Assembly: GCF_026262505.1 (NCBI RefSeq) | Contig: NC_067207.1 | Span: forward strand, 11,872,082-11,936,081 | Length of the DNA stretch: 64,000 nucleotides | Reading direction: 5' to 3' | Origin: Trichomonas vaginalis G3 | Taxonomy: Eukaryota > Parabasalia > Trichomonadida > Trichomonadidae | Shown here: piece by piece, positions 48,130-59,532 of the stretch | Layout of the letters: every line of letters begins with the position of its first letter | Position numbering within the stretch: the stretch's first letter is position 1 | The notes under the pieces: generated by a model | Seen by the model: the letters and a program-made list of their open reading frames with translations, nothing else | What the model was told of the DNA's origin: nothing | Databases searched by the model: none | Program-made: the position numbers and the translations under genes

Positions 48130-49072
48130 TGCGGAATTTAACAAATTTTCGAGTTTTTTTTTCAAAAATTTCAACGATAATTTTTCATAGAAAACTTTTA
48201 CAAAAAATTGTAACCAGACAGTTAGTTTGAGTAAACTCACTATGTTGTAAAGTGGATAGTAGATAGATGCCGTAAGCTAAAGATAAATACAAAAAAGCAA
48301 TATTCTGACTGAGGAAATGACAAAATTTCTAAAAATCATATTTATTCAAAGAATTGATGCAAGATTAGATGATGCAAATCCTAATTAAGAGTTTTTTGAT
48401 GTGCTTTGATTCCAAATCAGAAGGGAGAATTGCACAATCGGTAGATTGTCTTCCATAACCAAATCACAATGATAATAATCAATTTTGCATGGATTTTATC
48501 ACATTCATTACAACAATTTTAGTGAAAGTAGACGAAAATGGTTCTCGAAATTGTTGTTTGATAAAATCAATCTAGTTCTAACCATGATTATATTTGTCGC
48601 ATAGATATTAAGATAAATACCATTTTTGCATGAATAAAAACAAAAAGATATTGTTACAATATATTTAAATATAGAGAGGCATGAGTATTAGCTTTCTGTC
48701 GAAATTTGTGATAGTAAAGATGGGTCGAGAAAGATTTCTTAAATATAATAATAAATTCGAAATTATCTCTTTGAAAGTCAGCATTGGTAGAAAGCTGAGA
48801 AAAGAATTAATTATGTGTATGTGCGGTCTGAAATAATCTTATAGATGAATGAAAAAATCTCAAAATATAATATTGGCGAAATTATTTTTTTAACGAATTC
48901 ATAAAACTTTGTATAGTAGATTCAAGCATTAGAATTATGCGCTTAAGAAACTTGTGCGCTTTTCTCTAATAACCTAGAAATGAATGAAATATTCCATGAT
49001 TCGAAATAAGAAAAGTGACATTTCCAAAATTCGAACGATAAAAAAATTTGAATTTTTTTTTATAAATAAATA
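48130..49072. other. Intergenic region between CK1 and Kelch genes
   Basis: About 940 bp, AT-rich, between divergent genes. No convincing gene, RNA or repeat. Confidence 0.45.
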
Positions 49073-50236
49073 ATGGGACAAGACCAAAGTACTTCTGATA
49101 ATGTTGAAGGTGATTTTCTTATCGATGGTGGAGCTCCAGAAAATTATGTTCGTATGACCTCTGATCGTGATGGCGTTGTTCCTTTCTATCATGAAGCCGA
49201 ACAAAAAACACACATTGGAGACTATGGCTATGCAGCCAAATGGTCTGTTATTAGTGGCCAAGGTGTTTCGCCTTTGTCCAGAGGCGGCCATTTCACTGTT
49301 TACGTAAAAGAATTAAACCGCGTTTACATTGGATACGGATCAAACCAAAAAGGAGAGTTATTTGGTGACTGCTGGTATCTCGACATCAATACTCTTACAT
49401 GGCATTTCTTCCAACTTAGTGATGACATTGTTTCCCCACGTACAGGAGCTCGTGCAACACTTGCCGGCTCTAAAATTGTTGTATATGGTGGTTATAAGGA
49501 TCGCCAATATCTCGAAGACTTGCATACAATAGATATTTACACAGGAAAAGTTGCTCGTGTAAATACTTCCGGAGATACTCCTGGACCAAGATCTGCAGTT
49601 CTTATTGCATACTACAACAAGAATCTTTTCGTTTGGGGTGGATATAATGGTGTTTGGCCAACAACATTACACATATTAAATACCGAAACAATGATTTGGC
49701 AATCAATCGATCCCAATATATCCGGACGTACTGCTATTCCTTACGGAAAGATTGGAGAAACCTATTACGGCTACGGTTGCAGTAAATCCGGAGGTTTCGT
49801 TGTTTTTGATGCAATTCAAAAGAGCCTCAAGGTTATCAAGCCACAAGGTATGGCCCCACGTAGTGACGTGATGAATGCTGGCATGTGTTCCGTTGATAAC
49901 TATTTATTCTATTTTGGTGGCAAATACGATGAGAATTACTCGAATGTTTATGTTTACGATGTTGAAAGGAATACATTCTTCATCCTCCCAATTGCCCCTG
50001 ATGATGAAACTGTTTCTCTCGCTGATGGTGAAGTAAATTCTGAAGGTTACCTTATGCTTCCACGTCGCCATAGCTTTACATTGTTCTATAATGACAAGCG
50101 CCGCCAAATGATGGCTTGCCTTGGCCTTCCAGAACAAGATGTTGTTAATATCAACGTTTTGTCAATTTCAGATGCGCTTTCAGTGATTCACCTGCAGAGT
50201 GATTTAGTTCGTATGTTTGATGTTAAGAAATATTGA
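49073..50236 (+). CDS. Kelch-repeat protein, probably N-myristoylated
   Basis: 387 residues. The N-terminus MGQDQS fits the myristoylation consensus (Gly2, Ser6). From about residue 55 to 330 there are Kelch beta-propeller blades: RGGHFTVYVKELNRVYIGYG, PRTGARATLAGSKIVVYGGY, GPRSAVLIAYYNKNLFVWGG, and NAGMCSVDNYLFYFGGKYD. The C-terminal 60 residues are helical. Codon use is comparatively GC-rich for this region, suggesting good expression. It is likely a membrane-tethered scaffold; the partner is unknown. Intact. Confidence 0.85.
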   Translation: MGQDQSTSDNVEGDFLIDGGAPENYVRMTSDRDGVVPFYHEAEQKTHIGDYGYAAKWSVISGQGVSPLSRGGHFTVYVKELNRVYIGYGSNQKGELFGDCWYLDINTLTWHFFQLSDDIVSPRTGARATLAGSKIVVYGGYKDRQYLEDLHTIDIYTGKVARVNTSGDTPGPRSAVLIAYYNKNLFVWGGYNGVWPTTLHILNTETMIWQSIDPNISGRTAIPYGKIGETYYGYGCSKSGGFVVFDAIQKSLKVIKPQGMAPRSDVMNAGMCSVDNYLFYFGGKYDENYSNVYVYDVERNTFFILPIAPDDETVSLADGEVNSEGYLMLPRRHSFTLFYNDKRRQMMACLGLPEQDVVNINVLSISDALSVIHLQSDLVRMFDVKKY

Positions 50237-50647
50237 AAAATTTTCCTGTATTTTAAAAAATTTCATTTATTTTTAGATGTTGAGTTCTGATAAATCTATT
50301 TTGGAGTGCATTCGGTTATATCTTCTTCTGATCTATCAATGGTCTGTTAAAACAAATTTACAGTTCTTGTATTATTATAAAATTGCCTTAAATTAAGTGA
50401 ACGATGTCTCTCTGTTCATTTCAGATTGAGTTATGCTGACGAGTTCATCTGAATCATATTTTTATCGATGGATAATGTTTATAATGAGACCGTAAAAGGT
50501 GACATTTATTTATCCGTCTCAAAAAATTCAATCAAATTTTGCCCGGAAGAATATTTATTGTATTGGCTTATTGTGTTAAAATACTAAATAATTATTGCCA
50601 AATAATGTTTCAAATTAAAAACAATACAAAATTATTTGGATAGAGAA
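50237..50647. other. Intergenic region, nothing recognised
   Basis: About 410 bp, AT-rich, between two plus-strand genes. It should contain the promoter of the next gene; no other signal seen. Confidence 0.4.
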
Positions 50648-51739
50648 ATGGGAAACTGCAATTCCCAGCCTCTTTCCAAAGTGAAGAATACAGAACTTCT
50701 GGCCAATAAGAAACCTGAAGTACAAAAAGAAAAGCCGAAGAAAGTTTGCGCAAAGAAAGAAGATTCAGAACCGGATTCTGAGCAGAAATCAGCTAAAGAA
50801 AATATTATAATTGAAACAAGCAGAGATCAATCAAGACCATACTTCTCATTTAATGCTTTCTTTTATCAAAATGAAAAACCGCAGATTTTTGATTGGCTGT
50901 TTTTACAAGAGCTATGCAATGGCACGACATCTCAAATATACCTCGTGAAAAATGTTGAAACACAAGCTGTTTGCGTTGCAAAGGTTTATAATAATTCTAT
51001 CTTATACAGGCAACCTCTTGGAAATGAAATTCCTCCAATAGATTCATTCAATAAAGAGATCGATGTAATGTGTCAGCTTACATATCTTCATATCATGTCG
51101 TATCACGAAATGGTAGATGATCAAATGACTAATTCAAAGATATTAGTACTTCCTTACGCCTCGTTAGGAAACTTAAAAACAGCAATGAGTAATAATCAAA
51201 TTAGTTATGAAAATTTAATAGTTTGTTGGTATCAAATTGCTGGAGCTTTAGATTACATGCATTCTCATGGTTTAGCCCATAGAGATGTTTGCCCTGAAAA
51301 TATATTAGTTTTTGTGGAGAATTATTTTTGTATTCATCATTTCAAGTCGGTTACAAAAGTTGATAGTCCAGACCTATCACGTACCTTTGGTACATTCAGA
51401 TTTTTAGCGCCCGAAGAACTAAATGGAAAGACATACGATGTTCGAAAATCAGATGTTTGGGAACTTGGAATTACAATATACTGGGCATTTTTTCGCAAAA
51501 AACCGTTTGATTTGGATATTGTACAGATTGATGACAAGCCTTATAAATATGACAAACTTTATCAGCACATTATGCAAAAACCACTTGAAATCCCAAAGAT
51601 AGATTCTATATCTACGGAAATAACTGATCTTTTATCTACAATGCTCGAAAAAGATCCAGATAAACGTCCAAATTTCGCAACAATTTTAGAATCTCATGTT
51701 TTGATGATGCAAGAATACTCCACTTCAATGATACAATAA
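50648..51739 (+). CDS. N-myristoylated pseudokinase-like protein
   Basis: 363 residues from the ATG at 50648; the four codons upstream start with TTG. MGNCNS is an excellent acylation signal (Gly2 for myristate, Cys4 for palmitate, Ser6). A charged linker leads to a kinase fold from about residue 80: GTTSQIYLV (degenerate glycine loop), VAKVYN (Lys), AHRDVCPENIL (HRD kept), then IHHFKS where DFG should be, and FLAPEEL for APE. The missing DFG aspartate argues for a pseudokinase or a greatly weakened kinase acting as a membrane scaffold. Intact. Confidence 0.8.
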   Translation: MGNCNSQPLSKVKNTELLANKKPEVQKEKPKKVCAKKEDSEPDSEQKSAKENIIIETSRDQSRPYFSFNAFFYQNEKPQIFDWLFLQELCNGTTSQIYLVKNVETQAVCVAKVYNNSILYRQPLGNEIPPIDSFNKEIDVMCQLTYLHIMSYHEMVDDQMTNSKILVLPYASLGNLKTAMSNNQISYENLIVCWYQIAGALDYMHSHGLAHRDVCPENILVFVENYFCIHHFKSVTKVDSPDLSRTFGTFRFLAPEELNGKTYDVRKSDVWELGITIYWAFFRKKPFDLDIVQIDDKPYKYDKLYQHIMQKPLEIPKIDSISTEITDLLSTMLEKDPDKRPNFATILESHVLMMQEYSTSMIQ

Positions 51740-51895
51740 GTGGAGAGGTGTCGCTAACCGGAGAAATTCCGAAATCCGGATAATATGCGGTATATCTATA
51801 TAAAAATCTTGTTTGTTTTTTTGATAAAAAAAATTTTCAAAAAAATTTTAGTTATATTTTGAGAAGTTTACAATAAATTTATTAATTTTAGGATA

Positions 51896-52690
51896 ATGGC
51901 AGATAATCCATTCACGGATGAGCTAGCTGATGTCGAACTTCCTATTTTGCAAGACGAACCAAAGAAGGATAAAAAGCCTGCACCAGCTCCATCAGCAAGT
52001 AGCTTAGGAAATAGTAAAGAAGATTTGAAAGAAAGATATGAAGCACTTAAGAAGCGTGAAGAATCAATTAAAAAGCGCAGACAAGATCTTACAAATCAGG
52101 CAGAACAAGGCCCACAACAGAATTGGCCATCTTTCTTCCCAATTTTAAGATACAGTCCTGAGATTGATCTTCCACAAGCTGCAAGAAGATGTGTCAAGTT
52201 ATGCTTTATTGGCCTCATTATCTTCACGATACATACATTTTGGAACATCGTAGCTGTTCTTAGCGTTAAAGGAATTTCAGACTATAAATTAACTAAAAAT
52301 ATTGTCATGGGAATACTTCAAGGTGTTGCAGGATTTTATGTATTCCTTAAATTCGGCTACCAATCCCTTTACGTTTGCTGCGCAAAGCATGATATTCAGA
52401 TTCGTTGGACAGTTATACAGATTGCTATCATTGGTTGGAGCATTTATCTACTTATTGGATTCCCAGACAGCGGCTGTGTCGGAATTGCCGTGTTCCTCGA
52501 TCTAATCGCAAAATCTACTTCTGTTTGGGCGAAAATCGCTGCTTTTGTCAATACTGCTCTCCTTGGCTCGAATTTGTTCTGCCAGTTCGCAACATTCCTT
52601 CAATCTCAACAATACCAGAAAGTTAGCGGAAAAGAAGATAACGCTCAACTTACAAACCCAGATCAGATAGATACACCTTTGAATCTTTAA
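51896..52690 (+). CDS. SCAMP (secretory carrier-associated membrane protein)
   Basis: 264 residues with the SCAMP order: an NPF motif at residues 4-6 (MADNPFTDE) for EH-domain binding, an acidic/Pro linker, a coiled coil (ERYEALKKREESIKKR), the amphipathic NWPSFFPILRY segment, and four membrane spans (CFIGLIIFTIHTFWNIV, ILQGVAGFYVFLKFGY, WTVIQIAIIGWSIYLLIG, AAFVNTALLGSNLFCQF). SCAMPs take part in vesicle recycling between endosome, Golgi and plasma membrane. Intact. Confidence 0.9.
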   Translation: MADNPFTDELADVELPILQDEPKKDKKPAPAPSASSLGNSKEDLKERYEALKKREESIKKRRQDLTNQAEQGPQQNWPSFFPILRYSPEIDLPQAARRCVKLCFIGLIIFTIHTFWNIVAVLSVKGISDYKLTKNIVMGILQGVAGFYVFLKFGYQSLYVCCAKHDIQIRWTVIQIAIIGWSIYLLIGFPDSGCVGIAVFLDLIAKSTSVWAKIAAFVNTALLGSNLFCQFATFLQSQQYQKVSGKEDNAQLTNPDQIDTPLNL

Positions 52691-53188
52691 CTCGTTTTTT
52701 GTAAACTGTATTTTCTTTTAAAAAAAATCTTTTTCTTGTTCGAAATTTGAAAAATAATTAGCTAAAATGCAAATTGTATATTCAAACCTACATTAACAAA
52801 TATATGTTGTTTAAAATGAATTGACGGCAAAGTATGATTTGTTGTTGAAAACAGTATATTTCGAAATTTTGTGATTTTCAATTAGTTTTAGAAAAAATGA
52901 AGGGAGTGCGAGCAACTGATTCACGTGAAGATATATTATCTAAAGTTGTAAAATAAAAAATTTACCTTTGTGAGATGATTTTGCATACCGAGGAATATAT
53001 GAATGATCTATTTGAATTCCAAAGTTATATCTTGATTCAATTGGATTAATTCATTTCTCATGTGCATTTTGAGCTAGAAGAAGGGAACACATCGACGATA
53101 GATAAATTAATCAAAAATTGAATGGGAAGTCTATACCCCTCTCAATTTAACGTACAGTTCATTGAAACTTCAATGCTTCCACAAGTAA
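52691..53188. other. Intergenic region, nothing recognised
   Basis: About 500 bp, AT-rich. A missing 5' part of the following glycine-rich gene might lie here in another frame, but I cannot identify it. Confidence 0.4.
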
Positions 53189-54175
53189 TATGGCCTTATA
53201 TTAGACTTCAAATTACAGAATGAAAGTTTAGGAGAGGCTTATGTACTAGTAAATACTAAAAATGATTCCACAATATTTACATTACATTATCCATGTTTCA
53301 CTGCATACAACTGCACACCATACATTACAAAGTTTATCCCAGGAAATTACAAATTTGAACTCATTGGTGCTGCAGGTGGATCAGCGACATCAATCAAAGG
53401 CGGATATGGAGGCATCAGCATTGGATATTATAAAATTAATGTCTCTATAGATGCATTTATCCATGTTGGTGGAAAAGGCGAAGATGGCCTGTTATATCAT
53501 AATAAAAATTTAAATACTCCCGGAGGTTATAACAGTGGGGGTATTGGTGGATATGATACTGCTTCTTATGCCTCAGGGGGAGGTGGTGGTAGTGCAGACA
53601 TCCGAATTGGTACTGATAAAATTGAGGGTAGAATAATCGTCGCTGCTGGTGGAGGGGGTGCTTGTGGACAAATTGTTAATAACCATGGAAGCGTTGGAGG
53701 TAACGGAGGCGGAATTATAGGTGGTGATGGAGCTGCCTTTAATACATATGGTAAAATGGGCAGTGGAGGATCTGATATTGCTGGTGGAACTGCATTCACG
53801 AATCGAGGTGCCACCAATGGAAGTCTGTTTTATGGTGGCGCTGGATCAAATATGTTATATGCATACGGAGGTGGTGGAGGTGGAAGTGGATATTATGGAG
53901 GTGGAGGTGGTTCTTCAACCGAAAATCATAATTATGGTTATTGCGGATCTGGTGGTGGAGGAAGTGGATATATTGGTGGTGTGTGGAGCTCAGAAAAGTT
54001 TGGTGTTACTGCAGAAACGAAGTCGAGCACGAATGATGGAAACGGATATCTGAAGATAACTTATTATGGCAGATTTCCATTATATAATATATGTAAAACG
54101 ATTATTTGTGCCTCAATGTTCCATAGTTATGCCTTTATTCTTTTGTTTTCGGTTGTTATAATGAATAAAGATTAG
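53189..54175 (+). pseudogene. Glycine-rich (ALK-type) surface protein, 5' end missing
   Basis: A 328-codon open stretch without an ATG before 53754. It holds the glycine-rich domain shared by ALK-type receptors and a large trichomonad family: GNYKFELIGAAGGS, then GGYGGISIGY, IHVGGKGEDG, GGGGGSADIRIG, and repeated YGGGGGGSGYYGG, closing with GSGYIGG and NGYLKITYYGR. A C-terminal hydrophobic segment (FHSYAFILLFSVVIM) would anchor it in the membrane. The start and signal peptide are absent or in another frame, so this copy is probably 5'-truncated or frameshifted. Confidence 0.65.
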
Positions 54176-54349
54176 TTTTTTAATAAAAATCTGGTACTCA
54201 GTGAATCAGTATTGTTTTAAAATGCTTCCATTATAAATTTTATCTTATTTTTCCCGAGATGCCGAGAAATGATTATCTTGTATCTTATGTAAGTTTATCT
54301 GGATAGAAAATATAAAGTAAATATAAATATAATATGTTTGAATGTATAT

Positions 54350-54736
54350 TCACGAAATTAAATAATAAAGAAAACTAGTTAAGAATGAAAAGAAAAATCC
54401 ATTTTTTGAATTTTCTGAAATAGAGTCTTCTTCTAAATTGGTTTCTTCTTGTCGTTCTGAACGATGATAGTGCTTATACAACAGCCCTCTATCATCCCAA
54501 AGTTCTGGATCGGCACCATGAGAAAGAAGAAAGTTTTCCATATCAATATCGTTATTCATGGCTGCATAATGAAGAGGAGTAAGGTATGTATAATCTCTGC
54601 AATTGACATCAGCACCATGAAGAATAAGAAATGAGACTAATTCAAGTAACTTCTCTGAGCATGCATTGTGAAGAGCAGTAGTACGTAAATTTTGAGTAGC
54701 ATCAATACGAGCACCATTTAAGTAGGAGAGATTGTA
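54350..54736 (-). pseudogene. Ankyrin-repeat gene, 3' fragment
   Basis: Two to three ankyrin repeats (TTALHNACSEKLLELVSFLI, then TPLHYAAMNNDIDMENFLL) followed by a disordered tail and a hydrophobic end (FFFSFLTSFLYYLIS). The frame is cut at 54736, exactly where homology to Maverick begins, so the 5' part has been separated or deleted. It is related in type to the gene at 34794-36710. Confidence 0.7.
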
Positions 54737-54739
54737 TTA

Positions 54740-55058
54740 TAGGATTCTTGCATTTTCGTCATATATTTTGTGCTTATTTGATTGTGACTTTATACTTTGT
54801 GGTTGTTTTTTGTGCATTGGTGTTTGTTGAAAATATACTGGAAACATAGAATGCGTTAGGTTTATTTGAAAACAAATCTCTTTCTAATCCTATTGCCTTT
54901 GCATCTGGAAGGACTTTTGAAGCCAGCGAATTGGATAAGTCAAAATCGTATTAGCTGGATGAAATTTTTCATCTGAAATAGTCCTACAGCTTTGTAAAAG
55001 ATATAGTCTAACGGTTTTGTATCTGCTACTTTTGTTCTTGTTTTTCAACCTCAAGCAT
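54740..55058 (-). pseudogene. Maverick C: structural-type gene, 5' fragment
   Basis: A remnant of the gene intact at 9948-10808 in B; YPIRWLQ and surrounding residues are still readable. It forms the truncated left edge of the element. Confidence 0.65.
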
Positions 55059-55197
55059 TTTAAATATTGTAAAAATATGTTGTTTAAAATGGTTGCCATT
55101 TCATATTTCTCATCTAACAAACAAGTTCCCAACGGTCTCTCAACAAACTCAGCGTACATTTCAAATAAAAAAAAAATGTCACTTTTTAAAATAATTT

Positions 55198-57348
55198 TTT
55201 TACTTCATGCAATGTTTTATTTCTGTGCCGTCTTCAAGTATGCCCAATATTTCCTTTTCGATATTACATGAACTTCGGTGAAAATTTTGTCCAAATTTGA
55301 AGAACACCATCTTCTCACCGACTAAAACCCATTTCAATGAGTTTGTTGTATCCTTCTTTCGTTCGTCATGAGTGCGTTCAATGTTCTCATAGTAAACTCA
55401 CAACTTTCGATTTGACTTCGGAGAAGAATTTGTTGTAGTTGTCAAGGACTGGCTTTGCGAAACTGAGGGTAAGCCAATGTTGACAATAGGTTTTAATGTG
55501 GTTACTAAGCCACTTGACCTTGAGTGAATTCGTACTTCAAAACAAAAGGAGAAACCTTTCAACAAAGTTGTCGACCTCTCATAATGTTTACTCTTCATCT
55601 CTTGAGGTTTCTTAATGGATATCCCCATGTCGAATTCATAAGCAATTTGAGTGTCATGCAAGTTTGGGGTTTGAAGCTTTCCTAATATCATACAGTTGTT
55701 GTATGACTTTTCCACTGATAGTTCCTTCCCGGAAACTCACCATCTTCGTTTGGAATTCCAGTCGGAATATATTGGACAAACCTCATGTATGCAGCGTTAA
55801 GGTCGACATAGTATATTCTTTTCATCTGAGTCGAACTTTGTCGCAACCAATTGGTCCAGTTTGTGGAAATTCAAGTGAGTCTCTTATCTTCTGAGAAACT
55901 TCCACTGTTATCTCATAAACATCGTCGAAGCAACCTGTTTCATAATAAACTTCTGACTAAACTCAGGATGCTCTCCAATACAATTTGACGTCAATTGGAT
56001 GTCTCAATGGAAGTTGTTTATAGCATCTTGAAGTTCTTGCAACCTCATTGGAAGTTCTTCTGGTTCAGGTTTGGTATCCGAACAATCCAACTCCTTGTGG
56101 AATTGTGTACTTCTTTTGTACTAGAACTTTTGTCTGGAACAATTTTGGTCTTGCTAACGTGAAAAGTTTGTTTCGTCTTTTTGGTACAAAAGTTTCTGTC
56201 AGCTTTGTCATCTGGAATTGGTTCCCAACACACTTTCTCGACAAAGAATGTTTACAGCTCTGACATGTTGCACTTGCCTTTCCGAACAATGGGTTTTGTA
56301 AGACTTTCGTTCAACATGAAGTGGTTGTGGAAATTACAATCTTCAACCATGGTAAGTCTTTGTCAACAACATATTCGTCATGTGAAGAACCTTTTTAGCT
56401 GTATGGTATGTTGACTCGGATATTGACATTTGCCAACGGTGCAATTTTTGCCAATTGACCTCTGAGAATGTACCTTGTCTTCACACATGACTCAAGATAC
56501 TTCATCTTCTCTTCTGAAACAAGACCAGAGTTTCCTGAGACATGTAAGAATGCAAGGTTCGTTGACATTGTTTCAATGAATTGTAAATTCCATACTTGTC
56601 AAGTCAATGTCAGACTTATTTATGAAGGGGAAGTATCCAGCATGTTGTCTGACTGCTTGAGGGTTGGTTGGTACCATTCGAACTTGACACTTGCAATTCC
56701 TTCAATTGCATTCAAAATGTCTGAGTCGGAGTCAACCATTTGTTCTCTCTTTGTAGTCTTGAAAGCGTCAAGAAGCATTGCAGCTGTTTGTGACATTGCC
56801 ATGTGCATAGTAAATGTGACCATCCAAATCTGTTATGGTCAATCTGAGATTGTGTCCTTTCTTATTTCCGTCTTGTATGGCAGAAGTACCCATGAAGCCT
56901 TCTTTGTTCTTTCCTTCGTCAAAGTTTACTGTAAAGGTTCGACCAGAAGTAATTTGACTTCTAACTTCACGGTACTTCTCATATGCATATCTTGTTCTTT
57001 CCATGGGGGCATGACCATCCTCTGCACTACCTTTTTTCCTTCTCAAAGGAATGCAATTGTTCGTCATGTTTCCAGTAGAATCTGGCAAAGCCGTCGTGTC
57101 CTTCAACTTGAGGTTCACTAACATCGAAAGGCATGTCCATAAGACGTTCTTCTTCTAACCTCTCTAGTCTGTTTGGATAATTGGCACGTGCTGTTTCCAA
57201 TCCATTCGTAGGTCAGACACCAGTTTTGCATAGACTTTTATGGGTCTTCCTTCCTATATTTAAACTTCTTCGAAACTCTCCAACCATATCTTTGCAACAC
57301 TCTGCTTTTTATTCTAGCAGATTTTCTATCCATTCTATATGGGGGCAT
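55198..57348 (-). pseudogene. Maverick C: family B DNA polymerase remnant
   Basis: A decayed copy of the polymerase at 7738-9891. Many blocks remain readable, for example REQMVDSDSDILNAIEGI and VTFTMHMAMS-type fragments in scattered frames. Broken in many places. Confidence 0.8.
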
Positions 57349-57379
57349 TTTTATAAAAAGAAAAAAAAATATTTTTTCT

Positions 57380-57963
57380 TTACTTTACATAACCGCCTGC
57401 TGCATAAGTCTTTGACGCCAACCCCATACCAGCTAATGAAGGTTGACTTGGTTTAGTTTCCAAACTAAACTTTGGTTTTGGTTTATCTTCGGTTTTTGGT
57501 TTTTCTTCTTCTATCGGTTTTTCGTCACTTTTCGGTTTCTCTGACTTTACTTCACTTGCAGAAACAGTTTGTGTCGTCAACATCTTCATAAATATAATAT
57601 GCCATTTGTTTTTGTTTTCCTTTCAACTTTTTGTGTTTGTTGTAAAGTTTAGAAATATTTCGACTCTAAGTCAATGAGATGTTCTATAATGAACTGTTGG
57701 TCAGTGAAGTAAATTTTCCATCTGTTGTCTCGAAAGCTCCTTCAGACTTCAATATTTATTTGTGAGAGTCTGTTTCTTTTTTGAGATACTAGCCGTTCCA
57801 TTTTTATGAAAAGTGACTTTGTAGTTAGGGTTTGTATTTCCAGACCTGGCACTTTCTATTATTGAATTTTTCTCTTCATCTGTAAGTTTTTGACAGGTTT
57901 TGACAATGGTTCTGAACTTTTTGTTTGTGGTGTCAAATCTACCGTTTCAACTTCTTCGGTCAT
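57380..57963 (-). pseudogene. Maverick C: charged-protein gene remnant
   Basis: A copy of the 7120-7705 gene; the Glu/Lys/Pro linker (EEEKPKTEDKPKPKFSLE) and SLAGMG end are readable. Broken. Confidence 0.65.
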
Positions 57964-57983
57964 TTCATCTCAGTAAAAAAATT

Positions 57984-58135
57984 TTAGTTTGGTTTGTTTT
58001 CAACTGGTTGTTGTTGTTTTTTAAGTCGTCTAAAACTTCCTGAGGTATAGGAAGAACTTGACAAACACGTGGTGTAACTGCTGGAAGCCGACAAATCCAT
58101 CTTGAACTCATTTGTCTCAATGCTGCATTGTTCAT
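57984..58135 (-). pseudogene. Maverick C: small Cys/Arg protein gene remnant
   Basis: A counterpart of the 50-residue frame at 6948-7100, preceded by the same ACTGAGATGAA-type leader, here as ATTGAGATGAA. Confidence 0.5.
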
Positions 58136-58157
58136 TTCATCTCAATAAAAAACTTTA

Positions 58158-58552
58158 CATTCCCCACGTTTGAGGCGTTGAGGTTGGTTATTGTTTACCC
58201 ACTGTTGTGCATGGTTATATCCTCTGTTAAAGAATCTTTCACCTGGTCCATATAGTGCCTGCTTGGTTATAGTAGTCATTTGCTTTGTTATAATAGTTTC
58301 CTGCTTGTCTTCCTACATTGTCCATCCATCCTTGAACTTTTCCTCTTGTTTCAGGATTTGGAAATAAGATTTGTTGCATCTCGTGCTACATCCCAACCTT
58401 TCTGTACAGTTTGTATAATAGGTTTGTCTTTCTCTTTAAGTATACCTAATGTACTCAAAATCTTCCTTCCAACTCCAAATACACCTCTGGCAATTGTTCC
58501 CACTGCGGCAAAAATCTGGATGCAACTCCTGTAATGCGCCAAATAAACCCAT
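58158..58552 (-). pseudogene. Maverick C: amphipathic virion-type gene remnant
   Basis: A counterpart of 6526-6928; VGRKILSTLGILKEK and GWDVARDATNLI are readable. Divergent from the integrase copy, as in B. Confidence 0.6.
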
Positions 58553-58569
58553 TTCTTATAGGGTAAAAA

Positions 58570-59532
58570 ATGACGAATCCAAACAAGGACCCCTATGTTT
58601 CTAAAGCGACAAAGAAAGCACTCATGGTAAAAATCTTTAGTTCAACACCAAAATGCTTGGTTTATGGATATCTTGGAAAACATTCCGAGAGTTAGAACAG
58701 ATGGACCACCATACTGGCTAATATTTGTCGGTCAAAACACAAGATACTGTGAAGCCATACCATTATGGTCCAAAAATATTTTAGATGTGAAAACTGCTTT
58801 GACAATATTCGTTGACAAAATACCATCCAACAAAACTGACATCTGACTGTGAAAGTTCTTTCAAATCAGATGATGTAAAAAACTATCTGCGTTCAAAAAA
58901 TGTAAACCAATATTTCATTGTCGACCAAAACCATTCTGCTCTTGGTGTCATTGACGGTTGTATAAAAATGTTAAGAGACTTAAACCAACCACAAGGTGGT
59001 GAAGCAAATGAAATGTCATATGACGACAAATATAGACACTTCTCCATGGCAAAGATGAGACAAGTTTAAAATATTTACAATAACCGTAAACAAAAAGGTT
59101 TGGGAAACCACTCCCCCGAAGAAATGAAAAAACAACCCTGACTTAGAGAAAGACTATATATTTAATAATTTAGTCAAAAGAGACAAACAAGAAAGAATGC
59201 CGGGCTTCAAACTTCAGAAAGGTGACAAAGTAAAAATAGAAATACCTAAACGCGACCCATATGAAAATACTATTGACTATGACAACAATAGGAACCCGAC
59301 AGGTACTCACGTTCGTGTTCGTAAAAATAGAAGAAAGTATACAAGAGAAATATTATGAAGTTTTAGGCAAACATGGCAAAATGTAACACTGCAAGCAGAA
59401 GATAAAACTACTATTGTCAGACCTCGTTTCAAACTTGTCAAAGTTCAAGGTGGTATACTTTCAAAGACAGTTCCTAACAAATATAAGACAACTCCTGACG
59501 AATATGCTAAAGAAGTTGAAAATGACGACTAA
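58570..59532 (+). pseudogene. Maverick C: integrase remnant
   Basis: A copy of the integrase at 5550-6509. It preserves MDILENIPRVRTDGPPYWL and HSALGVIDG, including the Asp at the third catalytic position. Broken in several places. Confidence 0.8.
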
